NCBI GenBank assembly: GCA_963971285.1
Contig: OZ020246.1
Coordinates: 11,639,217 to 11,703,216, forward strand
Reading direction: 5' to 3'
DNA from: Astropecten irregularis
Lineage: Eukaryota; Echinodermata; Asteroidea; Paxillosida; Astropectinidae
Length of the DNA stretch: 64,000 bases
Positions 1-11,049 of the stretch are shown piece by piece. The notes below the pieces were generated by a model. It had not been told where the DNA came from. It made no database searches and worked only from the letters and a program-made list of their open reading frames with translations. Made by a program: the position numbers and the translations under genes. How positions within the stretch are numbered: the stretch's first letter is position 1; each line of letters starts with the position of its first letter.

Positions 1-1250
1 GGCACAGCTCATACTTTCCTGTAGTGTACATCTGGGGCTACATTTCGTGCAAGTTTCAGCTCGATTACCTCAGTATTAAGGGAGAAATTTCAAACTCTAG
101 CAGACAAAATTGTCTCCTAGTCTAAGCGCAGTTTTTTTGCCGCCTGCTCTGCCGTTTGTCGCAAAGCGTGTGGTGCTATACTTGGATTTTCGGCCATGAA
201 CATGACTTTGGAATTTGGCACAGCTCATACTTTTATTTAGAGTACATATGGGGCTACATTTCGTGCAAGTTTCAGCTCGATTGCCTCTGTATTGAGGGAG
301 AAATTTCAAACTCTAACAGAAGAAAGTGTCTCATAGTCAAAGTGCAGGGGTTTTTTTTGCCGCGTGCTCTGCCGTTTTGTCGCATAGTGTGTGGTGCTAT
401 ACTTGGATTTTCGGCCATGAACATGACTTTGGAATTTGGCACTGCTCATACTTTCCTGTAGAGTACATCTGGGGCTACATTTCGTGCAAGTTTCAGCTCG
501 ATTGCCTCTGTATTGAGGGAGAAATTTCAAACTCTAGCAGAAAAAGTGTCTCCTAGTCTAAGTGCAGTTTTTTTGCCGACTGCTCTGCCGTTTTGTCGCA
601 TAGCGTGTTGTGCTATACTTGGATTTTCGGCCATGAACATGACTTTGGAATTTGGCACAGCTCATACTTTTATTTAGAGTACATATGGGGCTACATTTCG
701 TGGAAGTTTCAGCTCGATTACCTCAGTATTGAGGGAGAAATTTCAAACTCTAGCAGAAAAAATTGTCTCCTAGTCTAAGCGCAGTTTTTTTGCCGCCTAC
801 TCTGCCGTTTGTCGCATAGCGTGTGGTGCTATACTTGGATTTTCGGCCATGAACATGACTTTGGAATTTGGCACAGCTCATACTTTCCTGTAGAGTACAT
901 ATGGGGCTACATTTCGTGCAAGTTTCAGCTCGATTGCCTCTGTATTGAGGGAGAAATTTCAAACTCTAACAGAAAAAAGTGTCTCATAGTCTAAGTGCAG
1001 GGGTTTTTTTTGCCGCGTGCTCTGCCGTTTTGTCGCATAGCGTGTGGTGCTATACTTGGATTTTCGGCCATGAACATGACTTTGGAATTTGGCACTGCTC
1101 ATACTTTCCTGTAGAGTACATCTGGGGCTACATTTCGTGCAAGTTTCAGCTCGATTGCCTAAGTATTGAGGGAGAAATTTCAAATTCTAGCAGAAAAAAG
1201 TGTCTCATAGTCTAAGTGCAGTTTTTCTGCCGACTGCTCTGCCGTTTTTT
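1..1250. repeat. Relatively divergent monomers at the left window edge
   Basis: These monomers belong to the TTTATTTAGAG/CAGGGG-T8 group that otherwise fills 45-62 kb; the stretch near 150-560 lines up with 51,670-52,080 at an offset of 51,518. The first monomer carries private changes: TAGTGTACATC, ATTAAGGGAG and GCAGACAAAATTG. Further private changes are AACAGAAGAAAG near 316 and GTCAAAGTGCAG near 338. No duplicate of this stretch within a few kb is visible. Confidence 0.75.
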
Positions 1251-2042
1251 CGCATAGCGTGTGGTGCTATACTTGGATTTTCGGCCATGAACATGACTTT
1301 GGAATTTGGCACAGCTCATACTTTCCTGTAGAGAACATCTGGGGCTACATTTCGTGCAAGTTTCAGCTCGATTGCCTAAGTATTGAGGGAGAAATTTCAA
1401 ACTCTAGCAGAAAAAAGTGTCTCCTAGTCTAAGCGCAGTTTTTTTGCCGACTGCTCTGCCGATTTGTCGCATAGCGTGTGGTGCTATACTTGGATTTTCG
1501 GCCATGAACATGACTTTGGAATTTGGCACAGCTCATACTTTCCTGTAGAGAACATCTAAGGCTACATTTCGTGCAAGTTTCAGCTCGATTGCCTAAGTAT
1601 TGAGGGAGAAATTTCAAACTCTAGCAGAAAAAAGTGTCTCATAGTCTAAGTGCAGTTTTCTGCCGACTGCTCTGCCGTTTTGTCGCATAGCGTGTGGTGC
1701 TATACTTGGATTTTCGGCCATGAACATGACTTTGGAATTTGGCACTGCTCATATTTTCCTGTAGAGTACATCTGGGGCTACATTTCGTGCAAGTTTCAGC
1801 TCGATTGCCTCAGTATTGAGGGATAAATTTCAAACTCTAGCAGAAAAAAGTGTCTCCTATAGTCTAAGCGCAGTTTTTTTGCCGCCTGCTCTGCCGTTTG
1901 TCGCATAGCGTGTGGTGCTATACTTGGATTTTCGGCCATGAACATGACTTTGGAATTTGGCACAGCTCATACTTTCCTGTAGAGTACATCTGGGGCTACA
2001 TTTCGTGCAAGTTTCAGCTCGATTGGCTCAGTATTGAGTGGA

Positions 2043-3880
2043 AAATTTCAAACTCTAGCAGAAAAAAGTGTCTCCTAGTCTAAGCGCAGATTTTTTACCG
2101 CCTGCTCTGCCGTTTGTCGCATAGCGTGTGGTGCTATACTTGGATTTTCGGCCATGAACATGACTTTGGAATTTAGCACAGCTCATACTTTCCTGTAGAG
2201 TACATCTGGGGCTACATTTCGTGCAAGTTTCAGCTCGATTGGCTCAGTATTGAGTGGAAAATTTCAAACTCTAGCAGAAAAAAGTGTCTCCTAGTCTAAG
2301 CGCAGATTTTTTGCCGCCTGCTCTGCCGTTTGTCGCATAGCGTGTGGTGCTATACTTGGATTTTCGGCCATGAACATGACTTTGGAATTTGGCACAGCTC
2401 CTACTTTCCTGTAGAGAACATCTGGGGCTACATTTCGTGCAAGTTTCAGCTCGATTGCCTAAGTATTGAGGGAGAAATTTCAAACTCTAGCAGAAAAAAG
2501 TGTCTCATAGTCTAAGTGCAGTTTTCTGCCGACTGCTCTGCCGTTTTGTCGCATAGCGTGTGGTGCTATACTTGGATTTTCGGCCATGAACATGACTTTG
2601 GAATTTGGCACAGCTCATACTTTCCTGTAGAGAACATCTGGGGCTACATTTCGTGCAAGTTTCAGCTCGATTGCCTCTGTATTGAGGGAGAAATTTCAAA
2701 CTCTAACAGAAAAAAGTGTCTCATAGTCTAAGTGCAGGGTTTTTTTTGCCGCGTGCTATGCCGTTTTGTCGCATAGCGTGTGGTGCTATACTTGGATTTT
2801 CGGCCATGAACATGACTTTGGAATTTGGCACAGCTCATACTTTCCTGTAGAGTACATCTGGGGCTACATTTCGTGCAAGTTTCAGCTCGATTGGCTCAGT
2901 ATTGAGTGGAAAATTTCAAACTCTAGCAGAAAAAAGTGTCTCCTAGTCTAAGCGCAGATTTTTTGCCGCCTGCTCTGCCGTTTGTCGCATAGCGTGTGGT
3001 GCTATACTTGGATTTTCGGCCATGAACATGACTTTGGAATTTGGCACTGCTCAAATTTTCCTGTAGAGTACATCTGGGGCTACATTTCGTGCAAGTTTCA
3101 GCTCGATTGCCTCAGTATTGAGTGGGAAATTTCAAACTCTAGCAGAAAAAAGTGTCTCCTAGTCTAAGCGCAGATTTTTTACCGCCTGCTCTGCCGTTTG
3201 TCGCATAGCGTGTGGTGCTATACTTGGATTTTCGGCCATGAACATGACTTTGGAATTTGGCACAGCTCATACTTTCCTGTAGAGTACATCTGGGGCTACA
3301 TTTCGTGCAAGTTTCAGCTCGATTGGCTCAGTATTGAGTGGAAAATTTCAAACTCTAGCAGAAAAAAGTGTCTCCTAGTCTAAGCGCAGATTTTTTGCCG
3401 CCTGCTCTGCCGTTTGTCGCATAGCGTGTGGTGCTATACTTGGATTTTCGGCCATGAACATGACTTTGGAATTTGGCACAGCTCCTACTTTCCTGTAGAG
3501 AACATCTGGGGCTACATTTCGTGCAAGTTTCAGCTCGATTGCCTAAGTATTGAGGGAGAAATTTCAAACTCTAGCAGAAAAAAGTGTCTCATAGTCTAAG
3601 TGCAGTTTTCTGCCGACTGCTCTGCCGTTTTGTCGCATAGCGTGTGGTGCTATACTTGGATTTTCGGCCATGAACATGACTTTGGAATTTGGCACAGCTC
3701 ATACTTTCCTGTAGAGAACATCTGGGGCTACATTTCGTGCAAGTTTCAGCTCGATTGCCTCTGTATTGAGGGAGAAATTTCAAACTCTAACAGAAAAAAG
3801 TGTCTCATAGTCTAAGTGCAGGGTTTTTTTTGCCGCGTGCTATGCCGTTTTGTCGCATAGCGTGTGGTGCTATACTTGGA
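2043..3880. repeat. 5-monomer tandem duplication (1084-bp offset)
   Basis: 2043-2796 matches 3127-3880 at a constant offset of 1084 bp. The private GCTATGCCG (for GCTCTGCCG) near 2756 and 3840, and CAGCTCCTAC near 2400 and 3484, are shared. The one difference I noticed is GAATTTAGCAC near 2174 against GAATTTGGCAC near 3258. The left edge is set by GAGTGGAAAATTTC against GAGTGGGAAATTTC, and the right edge by TTGGATTTTCGG against TTGGAATTTCGG. Confidence 0.85.
3234..3449 (+). repeat. Monomer class with A-T6 tract and GGCTCAG/GAGTGG (example)
   Basis: Example of the class that dominates about 1.9-6.6 kb. Its linked markers are TTGGCTCAGTATTGAGTGG at phases 90-108 instead of TTGCCTCAGTATTGAGGG, CTCCTAG instead of CTCATAG, GCGCAGATTTTTTGCCGCCTG instead of GTGCAG-T5-CTGCCGACTG, and a three-T CCGTTTGTC. 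The unit is 216 bp. Many relatives also carry GAACATCTGG in place of GTACATCTGG. The class is seeded into every copy of the 23-monomer repeat downstream, for example near 14.1 and 19.1 kb, always followed by a TTTATTTACAG monomer. Confidence 0.85.
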
Positions 3881-5398
3881 ATTTCGGCCATGAACATGAC
3901 TTTGGAATTTGGCACTGCTCATATTTTCCTGTAGAGTACATCTGGGGCTACATTTCGTGCAAGTTTCAGCTCGATTGCCTCAGTATTGAGGGAGAAATTT
4001 CAAACTCTAGCAGAAAAAAGTGTCTCCTATAGTCTAAGCGCAGTTTTTTTGCCGCCTGCTCTGCCGTTTGTCGCATAGCGTTTGGTGCTATACTTGGATT
4101 TTCGGCCATGAACATGACTTTGGAATTTGGCACAGCTCATACTTTCCTGTAGAGTACATCTGGGGCTACATTTTGTGCAAGTTTCAGCTCGATTGGCTCA
4201 GTATTGAGTGGGAAATTTCAAACTCTAGCACTAAAAAGTGTCTCCTAGTCTAAGCGCAGATTTTTTGCCGCCTGCTCTGCCGTTTGTCGCATAGCGTGTG
4301 GTGCTATACTTGGATTTTCGGCCATGAACATGACTTTGGAATTTGGCACAGCTCATACTTTCCTGTAGAGAACATCTGGGGCTACATTTCGTGCAAGTTT
4401 CAGCTCGATTGCCTAAGTATTGAGTGGGAAATTTCAAACTCTAGCAGAAAAAAGTGTCTCCTAGTCTAAGCGCAGTTTTTTCCGCCTGCTCTGCCGTTTG
4501 TCGCATAGCGTGTGGTGCTATACTTGGATTTTCGGCCATGAACATGACTTTGGAATTTGGCACTGCTCATATTTTCCTGTAGAGTACATCTGGGGCTACA
4601 TTTCGTGCAAGTTTCAGCTCGATTGCCTCAGTATTGAGGGAGAAATTTCAAACTCTAGCAGAAAAAAGTGTCTCCTATAGTCTAAGCGCAGTTTTTTTGC
4701 CGCCTGCTCTGCCGTTTGTCGCATAGCGTGTGGTGCTATACTTGGATTTTCGGCCATGAACATGACTTTGGAATTTGGCACAGCTCATACTTTGCTGTAG
4801 AGTACATCTGGGGCTACATTTCGTGCAAGTTTCAACTCGATTGGCTCAGTATTGAGTGGGAAATTTCAAACTCTAGCAGAAAAAAGTGTCTCCTAGTCTA
4901 AGCGCAGATTTTTTACCGCCTGCTCTGCCGTTTGTCGCATAGCGTGTGGTGCTATACTTGGATTTTCGGCCATGAACATGACTTTGGAATTTGGCACAGC
5001 TCCTACTTTCCTGTAGAGAACATCTGGGGCTACATTTCGTGCAAGTTTCAGCTCGATTGCCTAAGTATTGAGGGAGAAATTTCAAACTCTAGCAGAAAAA
5101 AGTGTCTCATAGTCTAAGTGCAGTTTTCTGCCGACTGCTCTGCCGTTTTGTCGCATAGCGTGTGGTGCTATACTTGGATTTTCGGCCATGAACATGACTT
5201 TGGAATTTGGCACAGCTCATACTTTCCTGTAGAGAACATCTGGGGCTACATTTCGTGCAAGTTTCAGCTCGATTGCCTCTGTATTGAGGGAGAAATTCCA
5301 AACTCTAACAGAAAAAAGTGTCTCATAGTCTAAGTGCAGGGTTTTTTTTGCCGCGTGCTATGCCGTTTTGTCGCATAGCGTGTGGTGCTATACTTGGA
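3398..5398. repeat. 7-monomer duplication (1518-bp offset)
   Basis: 3398-3880 matches 4916-5398 at an offset of 1518 bp, giving a third copy of the GCTATGCCG segment (near 5354). One difference is visible: AAATTCCAAAC near 5296 against AAATTTCAAAC. Together with the 1084-bp duplication, the same roughly 0.5-kb segment occurs three times at unequal spacing. Confidence 0.8.
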
Positions 5399-5967
5399 TT
5401 TTCGGCCATGAACATGACTTTGGAATTTGGCACAGCTCATACTTTCCTGTAGAGTACATCTGGGGCTACATTTCGTGCAAGTTTCAGCTCGATTGGCTCA
5501 GTATTGAGTGGGAAATTTCAAACTCTAGCACTAAAAAGTGTCTCCTAGTCTAAGCGCAGATTTTTTGCCGCCTGCTCTGCCGTTTGTCGCATAGCGTGTG
5601 GTGCTATACTTGGATTTTCGGCCATGAACATGACTTTGGAATTTGGCACAGCTCATACTTTCCTGTAGAGAACATCTGGTGCTACATTTCGTGCAAGTTT
5701 CAGCTCGATTGCCTAAGTATTGAGTGGGAAATTTCAAACTCTAGCAGAAAAAAGTGTCTCCTAGTCTAAGCGCAGTTTTTTCCGCCTGCTCTGCCGTTTG
5801 TCGCATAGCGTGTGGTGCTATACTTGGATTTTCGGCCATGAACATGACTTTGGAATTTGGCACTGCTCATATTTTCCTGTAGAGTACATCTGGGGCTACA
5901 TTTCGTGCAAGTTTCAGCTCGATTGCCTCAGTATTGAGGGAGAAATTTCAAACTCTAGCAGAAAAAA
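4068..5967. repeat. 6-monomer duplication (1300-bp offset)
   Basis: Three monomers beginning near 4068 match three beginning near 5368. Both share the rare TAGCACTAAAAAG (for TAGCAGAAAAAAG) near 4229 and 5529, and the short tract GCAGTTTTTTCCGCC near 4472 and 5772. The copies differ at a few sites: TTTGGTGC near 4081, TTTTGTGC near 4172, and CTGGTGC near 5679. This implies it is older than the large identical duplications further right. Confidence 0.8.
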
Positions 5968-6701
5968 GTGTCTCCTAGTCTAAGTGCAGTTTTTTTGCCG
6001 ACTGCTCTGCCGTTTTGTCGCATAGCGTGTGGTGCTATACTTGGATTTTCGGCCATGAACATGACTTTGGAATTTGGCACAGCTCATACTTTCATTTACA
6101 GTACATCTGGGGCTACATTTCGTGCAAGTTTCAGCTCGATTGCCTCAGTATTGAGGGAGAAATTTCAAACTCTAGCAGAAAAAAGTGTCTCCTAGTCTAA
6201 GTGCAGTTTTTTTGCCGACTGCTCTGCCGTTTTGTCGCATAGCGTGTGGTGCTATACTTGGATTTTCGGCCATGAACATGACTTTGGAATTTGGCATAGC
6301 TCATATTTTCCTGTAGAGTACATCTGGGGCTACATTTCGTGCAAGTTTCAGCTCGATTGCCTCAGTATTGAGGGATAAATTTCAAACTCTAGCAGAAAAA
6401 AGTGTCTTCTATAGTCTAAGCGCAGATTTTTTACCGCCTGCTCTGCCGTTTGTCGCATAGCGTGTGGTGCTATACTTGGATTTTCGGCCATGAACATGAC
6501 TTTGGAATTTGGCACAGCTCCTACTTTCCTGTAGAGAACATCTGGGGCTACATTTCGTGCAAGTTTCAGCTCGATTGGCTCAGTATTGAGTGGGAAATTT
6601 CAAACTCTAGCAGAAAAAAGTGTCTCCTAGTCTAAGCGCAGATTTTTTGCCGCCTGCTCTGCCGTTTGTCGCATAGCGTGTGGTGCTATACTTGGATTTT
6701 C

Positions 6702-6918
6702 GGCCATGAACATGACTTTGGAATTTGGCACAGCTCATACTTTTATTTACAGTACATCTGGGGCTACATTTCGTGCAAGTTTCAGCTCGATTGCCTCAGT
6801 ATTGAGGGAGAAATTTCAAACTCTAGCAGAAAAAAGTGTCTCCTAGTCTAAGTGCAGTTTTTTTGCCGACTGCTCTGCCGTTTTGTCGCATAGCGTGTGG
6901 TGCTATACTTGGATTTTC
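6702..6918 (+). repeat. Monomer class with TTTATTTACAG or TTCATTTACAG (example)
   Basis: The change TAGAG to TACAG at phases 47-51 removes the TAG stop that normally ends the ATG frame starting at phase 5, so a 46-codon ATG-initiated frame opens across the monomer. At least 16 monomers carry it, with GTCGCAT near 6015, 6666, 7757, 13188, 14278, 18187, 19277, 23186, 23837, 24706, 27741, 29477, 30128, 31222, 31873 and 32963. They occur only in the 6-33 kb part of the window, as members of the higher-order repeats. I do not regard the frame as a gene. Confidence 0.8.
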
Positions 6919-7139
6919 GGCCATGAACATGACTTTGGAATTTGGCACAGCTCATACTTTCATTTAGAGTACATATGGGGCTACATTTCGTGCAAGTTTA
7001 AGCTCGATTGCCTCTGTATTGAGGGAGAAATTTCAAACTCTAACAGAAAAAAGTGTCTCATAGTCTAAGTGCAGGGGTTTTTTTTGCCGCGTGCTCTGCC
7101 GTTTTGTCGCATAGTGTGTGGTGCTATACTTGGATTTTC

Positions 7140-7359
7140 GGCCATGAACATGACTTTGGAATTTGGCACTGCTCATACTTTCCTGTAGAGTACATCTGGG
7201 GCTACATTTCGTGCAAGTTTCAGCTCGATTGCCTCTGTATTGAGGGAGAAATTTCAAACTCTAACCGAAAAAAGTGTCTCATAGTCTAAGGGCAGGGTTT
7301 TATTTGCCGCGTGCTCTGCCGTTTTGTCGCATAGCGTGTGGTGCTATACTTGGATTTTC
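7140..7359 (+). repeat. Monomer class with CAGGG-T tract and CTAACCG (example)
   Basis: Example of a 220-221 bp class. Its linked markers are GCACTGCTC at phase 27-35, CCTCTGTATTG, CTAACCGAAAAAAG or CTAACAGAAAAAAG instead of CTAGCAG, CTAAGGGCAGGG before the T run, GCCGCGTGCTC, and a four-T CCGTTTTGTC. Here the T run is interrupted as GGGTTTTATTTG; in relatives at 46.8, 49.7, 50.3, 53.0, 56.2 and 59.9 kb it is an uninterrupted T8. The preceding monomer in this pair carries CAGGGG-T8 and AGTGTGTGG, a C-to-T change in AGCGTGTGG. Confidence 0.85.
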
Positions 7360-10055
7360 GGCCATGAACATGACTTTGGAATTTGGCACTGCTCATACTT
7401 TCCTGTAGAGTACATCTGGGGCTACATTTCGTGCAAGTTTCAGCTCGATTGCCTAAGTATTGAGGGAGAAATTTCAAATTCTAGCAGAAAAAAGTGTCTC
7501 ATAGTCTAAGTGCAGTTTTTCTGCCGCCTGCTCTGCCGTTTGTCGCATAGCGTGTGGTGCTATACTTGGATTTTCGGCCATGAACATGACTTTGGAATTT
7601 GGCACAGCTCCTACTTTCCTGTAGAGAACATCTGGGGCTACATTTCGTGCAAGTTTCAGCTCGATTGGCTCAGTATTGAGTGGGAAATTTCAAACTCTAG
7701 CAGAAAAAAGTGTCTCCTAGTCTAAGCGCAGATTTTTTGCCGCCTGCTCTGCCGTTTGTCGCATAGCGTGTGGTGCTATACTTGGATTTTCGGCCATGAA
7801 CATGACTTTGGAATTTAGCACAGCTCATACTTTTATTTACAGTACATCTGGGGCTACATTTCGTGCAAGTTTCAGCTCGATTGCCTCAGTATTGAGGGAG
7901 AAATTTCAAACTCTAGCAGAAAAAAGTGTCTCCTAGTCTAAGTGCAGTTTTTTTGCCGACTGCTCTGCCGTTTTGTCGCATAGCGTATGGTGCTATACTT
8001 GGATTTTCGGCCATGAACATGACTTTGGAATTTGGCACAGCTCATACTTTGCTGTAGAGTACATCTGGGGCTACATTTCGTGCAAGTTTCAGCTCGATTG
8101 CCTAAGTATTGAGGGAGAAATTTCAAACTCTAGCAGAAAAAAGTGTCTCCTAGTCTAAGCGCAGTTTTTTTGCTGCCTGCTCTGCCGTTTGTCGCATAGC
8201 GTGTGGTGCTATACTTGGATTTTCGGCCATGAACATGACTTTGGAATTTGGCATTGCTCATACTTTCCTGTAGAGTACATCTGGGGCTACATTTCGTGCA
8301 AGTTTCAGCTCGATTGCCTCAGTATTGAGGGAGAAATTTCAAACTCTAGCAGAAAAAAGTGTCTCCTAGTCTAAGCGCAGTTTTTTTGCTGCCTGCTCTG
8401 CCGTTTTGTCGCATAGCGTGTGGTGCTATACTTGGATTTTCGGCCATGAACATGACTTTGGAATTTGGCATTGCTCATACTTTCCTGTAGAGTACATCTG
8501 GGGCTACATTTCGTGCAAGTTTCAGCTCGATTGCCTCAGTATTGAGGGAGAAATTTCAAACTCTAGCAGAAAAAAGTGTCTCATAGTCTAAGTGCAGTTT
8601 TTCTGCCGACTGCTCTGCCGTTTTGTCGCATAGCGTGTGGTGCTATACTTGGATTTTCGGCCATGAACATGACTTTGGAATTTGGCACTGCTCATACTTT
8701 CCTGTAGGGTACATCTGTGGCTACATTTCGTGCAAGTTTCAGCTCGATTGCCTCAGTATTGAGGGAGAAATTTCAAACTCTAGCAGAAAAAAGTGTCTCA
8801 TAGTCTAAGTGCAGTTTTTCTGCCGACTGCTCTGCCGTTTTGTCGCATAGCGTGTGGTGCTATACTTGGATTTTCGGCCATGAACATGACTTTGGAATTT
8901 GGCACTGCTCATACTTTCCTGTAGAGTACATCTGGGGCTACATTTCGTGCAAGTTTCAGCTCGATTGCCTCAGTATTGAGGGAGAAATTTCAAACTCTAG
9001 CAGAAAAAAGTGTCTCCTAGTCTAAGTGCAGTTTTTTTGCCGACTGCTCTGCCGTTTTGTCGCATAGCGTATGGTGCTATACTTGGATTTTCGGCCATGA
9101 ACATGACTTTGGAATTTGGCACAGCTCATACTTTGCTGTAGAGTACATCTGGGGCTACATTTCGTGCAAGTTTCAGCTCGATTGCCTAAGTATTGAGGGA
9201 GAAATTTCAAACTCTAGCAGAAAAAAGTGTCTCATAGTCTAAGTGCAGTTTTTCTGCCGACTGCTCTGCCGTTTTGTCGCATAGCGTGTGGTGCTATACT
9301 TGGATTTTCGGCCATGAACATGACTTTGGAATTTGGCACAGCTCATACTTTCCTGTAGAGTACATCTGGGGCTACATTTCGTGCAAGTTTCAGCTCGATT
9401 GCCTCAGTATTGAGGGAGAAATTTCAAACTCTAACAGAAAAAAGTATCTCATAGTCTAAGTGCAGGGTTTTTTTTGCCGCGTGCTCTGCCGTTTTATCGC
9501 ATAGCGTGTGGTGCTATACTTGGATTTTCGGCCATGAACATGACTTTGGAATTTGGCACAGCTCATACTTTCCTGTAGAGTACATCTGGGGCTACATTTC
9601 GTGCAAGTTTCAGCTCGATTGCCTCAGTATTGAGGGAGAAATTTCAAACTCTAGCAGAAAAAAGTGTCTCATAGTCTAAGTGCAGTTTTTCTGCCGACTG
9701 CTCTGCCGTTTTGTCGCATAGCGTGTGGTGCTATACTTGGATTTTGGGCCATGAACATGACTTTGGAATTTGGCACTGCTCACACTATCCTGTAGAGTAC
9801 ATCTGGGGCTACATTTCGTGCAAGTTTCAGCTCGATTGCCTCAGTATTGAGGGAGAAATTTCAAACTCTAGCAGAAAAAAGTGTCTCCTAGTCTAAGTGC
9901 AGTTTTTCTGCCGACTGCTCTGCCGTTTTGTCGCATAGCGTGTGGTGCTATACTTGGATTTTCGGCCATGAACATGACTTTGGAATTTGGCACAGCTCAT
10001 ACTTTCCTGTAGAGTACATCTGGGGCTACATTTCGTGCAAGTTTCAGCTCGATTG

Positions 10056-10069
10056 CCTCAGTATTGAGG
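10056..10069 (+). other. Short hairpin CCTCA-GTAT-TGAGG
   Basis: A 5-bp perfect stem with a 4-nt loop at phase 93-106. The commonest variants, CCTAAG and CCTCTG, break the stem, and the GGCTCAG...GAGTGG class changes both sides of the outer pair at once (C:G to G:T). It is a visible dyad but not a conserved one. Confidence 0.5.
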
Positions 10070-10087
10070 GAGAAATTTCAAACTCTA

Positions 10088-10128
10088 GCAGAAAAAAGTG
10101 TCTCATAGTCTAAGTGCAGTTTTTCTGC
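10088..10128 (+). other. Inverted repeat (9-bp arms) recurring in the array
   Basis: GCAGAAAAA (10,088-10,096; phase 125-133) and TTTTTCTGC (10,120-10,128; phase 157-165) are perfect reverse complements separated by 23 nt, so each such monomer can form a stem-loop or small cruciform. The arms are perfect only in monomers that have both CTAGCAG and T5-CTGCC. T7-GCC classes and CTAACAG classes carry mismatches. No function is implied by the sequence alone. Confidence 0.7.
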
Positions 10129-10829
10129 CGACTGCTCTGCCGTTTTGTCGCATAGCGTGTGGTGCTATACTTGGATTTTCGGCCATTAACATGACTTTGG
10201 AATTTGGCACTGCTCATACTATCCTGTAGAGTACATCTGGGGCTACATTTCGTGCAAGTTTCAGCTCGATTGCCTCAGTATTGAGGGAGAAATTTCAAAC
10301 TCTAGCAGAAAAAAGTGTCTCCTAGTCTAAGCGCAGTTTTTTTGCCGCCTGCTCTGCCGTTTGTCGCATAGCGTATGGTGCTATACTTGGATTTTCGGCC
10401 ATGAACATGACTTTGGAATTTGGCACAGCTCATACTTTCCTGTAGAGAACATCTGGGGCTACATTTCGTGCAAGTTTCAGCTCGATTGCCTAAGTATTGA
10501 GGGAGAAATTTCAAACTCTAGCAGAAAAAAGTGTCTCATAGTCTAAGTGCAGTTTTTCTGCCGACTGCTCTGCCGTTTTGTGGCATAGCGTGTGATGCTA
10601 TACTTGGATTTTCGGCCATGAACATGACTTTGGAATTTGGCACAGCTCATACTTTCCTGTAGAGTACATCTGGGGCTACATTTCGTGCAAGTTTCAGCTC
10701 GATTACCTCAGTATTGAGGGAGAAATTTCAAACTCTAGCAGAAAAAATTGTCTCCTAGTCTAAGCGCAGTTTTTTTGCCGCCTACTCTGCCGTTTGTCGC
10801 ATAGCGTGTGGTGCTATACTTGGATTTTC

Positions 10830-11049
10830 GGCCATGAACATGACTTTGGAATTTGGCACAGCTCATACTTTTATTTAGAGTACATATGGGGCTACATTTC
10901 GTGCAAGTTTCAGCTCGATTGCCTCTGTATTGAGGGAGAAATTTCAAACTCTAACAGAAAAAAGTGTCTCACAGTCTAAGTGCAGGGTTTTTTTTGCCGC
11001 GTGCTCTGCCGTTTTGTCGCATAGCGTGTGGTGCTATACTTGGATTTTC
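10830..11049 (+). repeat. Monomer class with TTTATTTAGAGTACATATGG (example)
   Basis: In this class the usual TTTCCTGTAGAGTACATCTGG is replaced by TTTTATTTAGAGTACATATGG. It usually follows a junction reading AAAAAATTGTCTCCTAG, GCGCAG-T7-GCCGCC, CTACTCTGCC or CTGCTCTGCC, and three-T CCGTTTGTC. The class is frequent at both window ends (0.2-0.9 kb and 45-62 kb) and rare between. This copy and its 26.5-kb-distant twin at 37,336 share the private variant CTCACAG in place of CTCATAG. Confidence 0.85.

Larger units (their letters stand above)
6060..9025. repeat. Founder-like block, repeated at +6522 bp (30 monomers)
   Basis: From about 6.3 to 9.02 kb this block matches 12.8-15.55 kb at an offset of 6522 bp, with the same succession of monomer classes. 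Its first part (about 6.06-7.08 kb) also matches 23.23-24.24 kb at an offset of 17,171 bp. The copies diverge after about 9025/15,547, where the left one continues with T7-GCCGACTG and the right one with T7-GCCGCCTG. Confidence 0.85.
9964..10180 (+). repeat. Reference monomer (217 bp) used for phase numbering
   Basis: This unit carries the commonest state at most variable sites, so it serves as the working consensus. In phase order: two CATGA motifs (4-8, 10-14); TTTGG twice (16-20, 23-27); the variable GCACAGCTCATAC block (27-39); GTACATCTGG (51-60); a conserved block CATTTCGTGCAAGTTTCAGC (66-85); CCTCAGTATTGAGG (93-106); GCAGAAAAAA (125-134); CTCATAG (139-145); T5 followed by CTGCCGAC (157-169); CCGTTTTGTCGCATAGCG (177-194); and GTGGTGCTATACTTGG (196-211). 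By hand count it is 96/217 GC (44%) with 7 CpG. Because 217 is not a multiple of three, any reading frame shifts at each monomer boundary. Confidence 0.95.

Noticed and set aside
10031-10047. CENP-B-box-like match at TTTCGTGCAAGTTTCAG
   Set aside because: It has the TTCG and the central A of the NTTCGNNNNANNCGGGN core but lacks the essential CGGG. Neither strand of the reference monomer has a full match, so I do not call a CENP-B box.
10117-10136. T tract after the inverted repeat as a terminator (intrinsic or Pol III)
   Set aside because: There is no gene upstream, the stem is A/T-rich with a 23-nt loop, and the tract varies freely in length between classes.
9964-10180. Intrinsic DNA curvature from phased A/T tracts
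   Set aside because: Tract centres in the monomer (about phase 17, 23, 41, 68, 80, 112, 131, 159, 181 and 214) are not consistently at multiples of 10.5 bp. A curvature calculation would be needed before claiming it.
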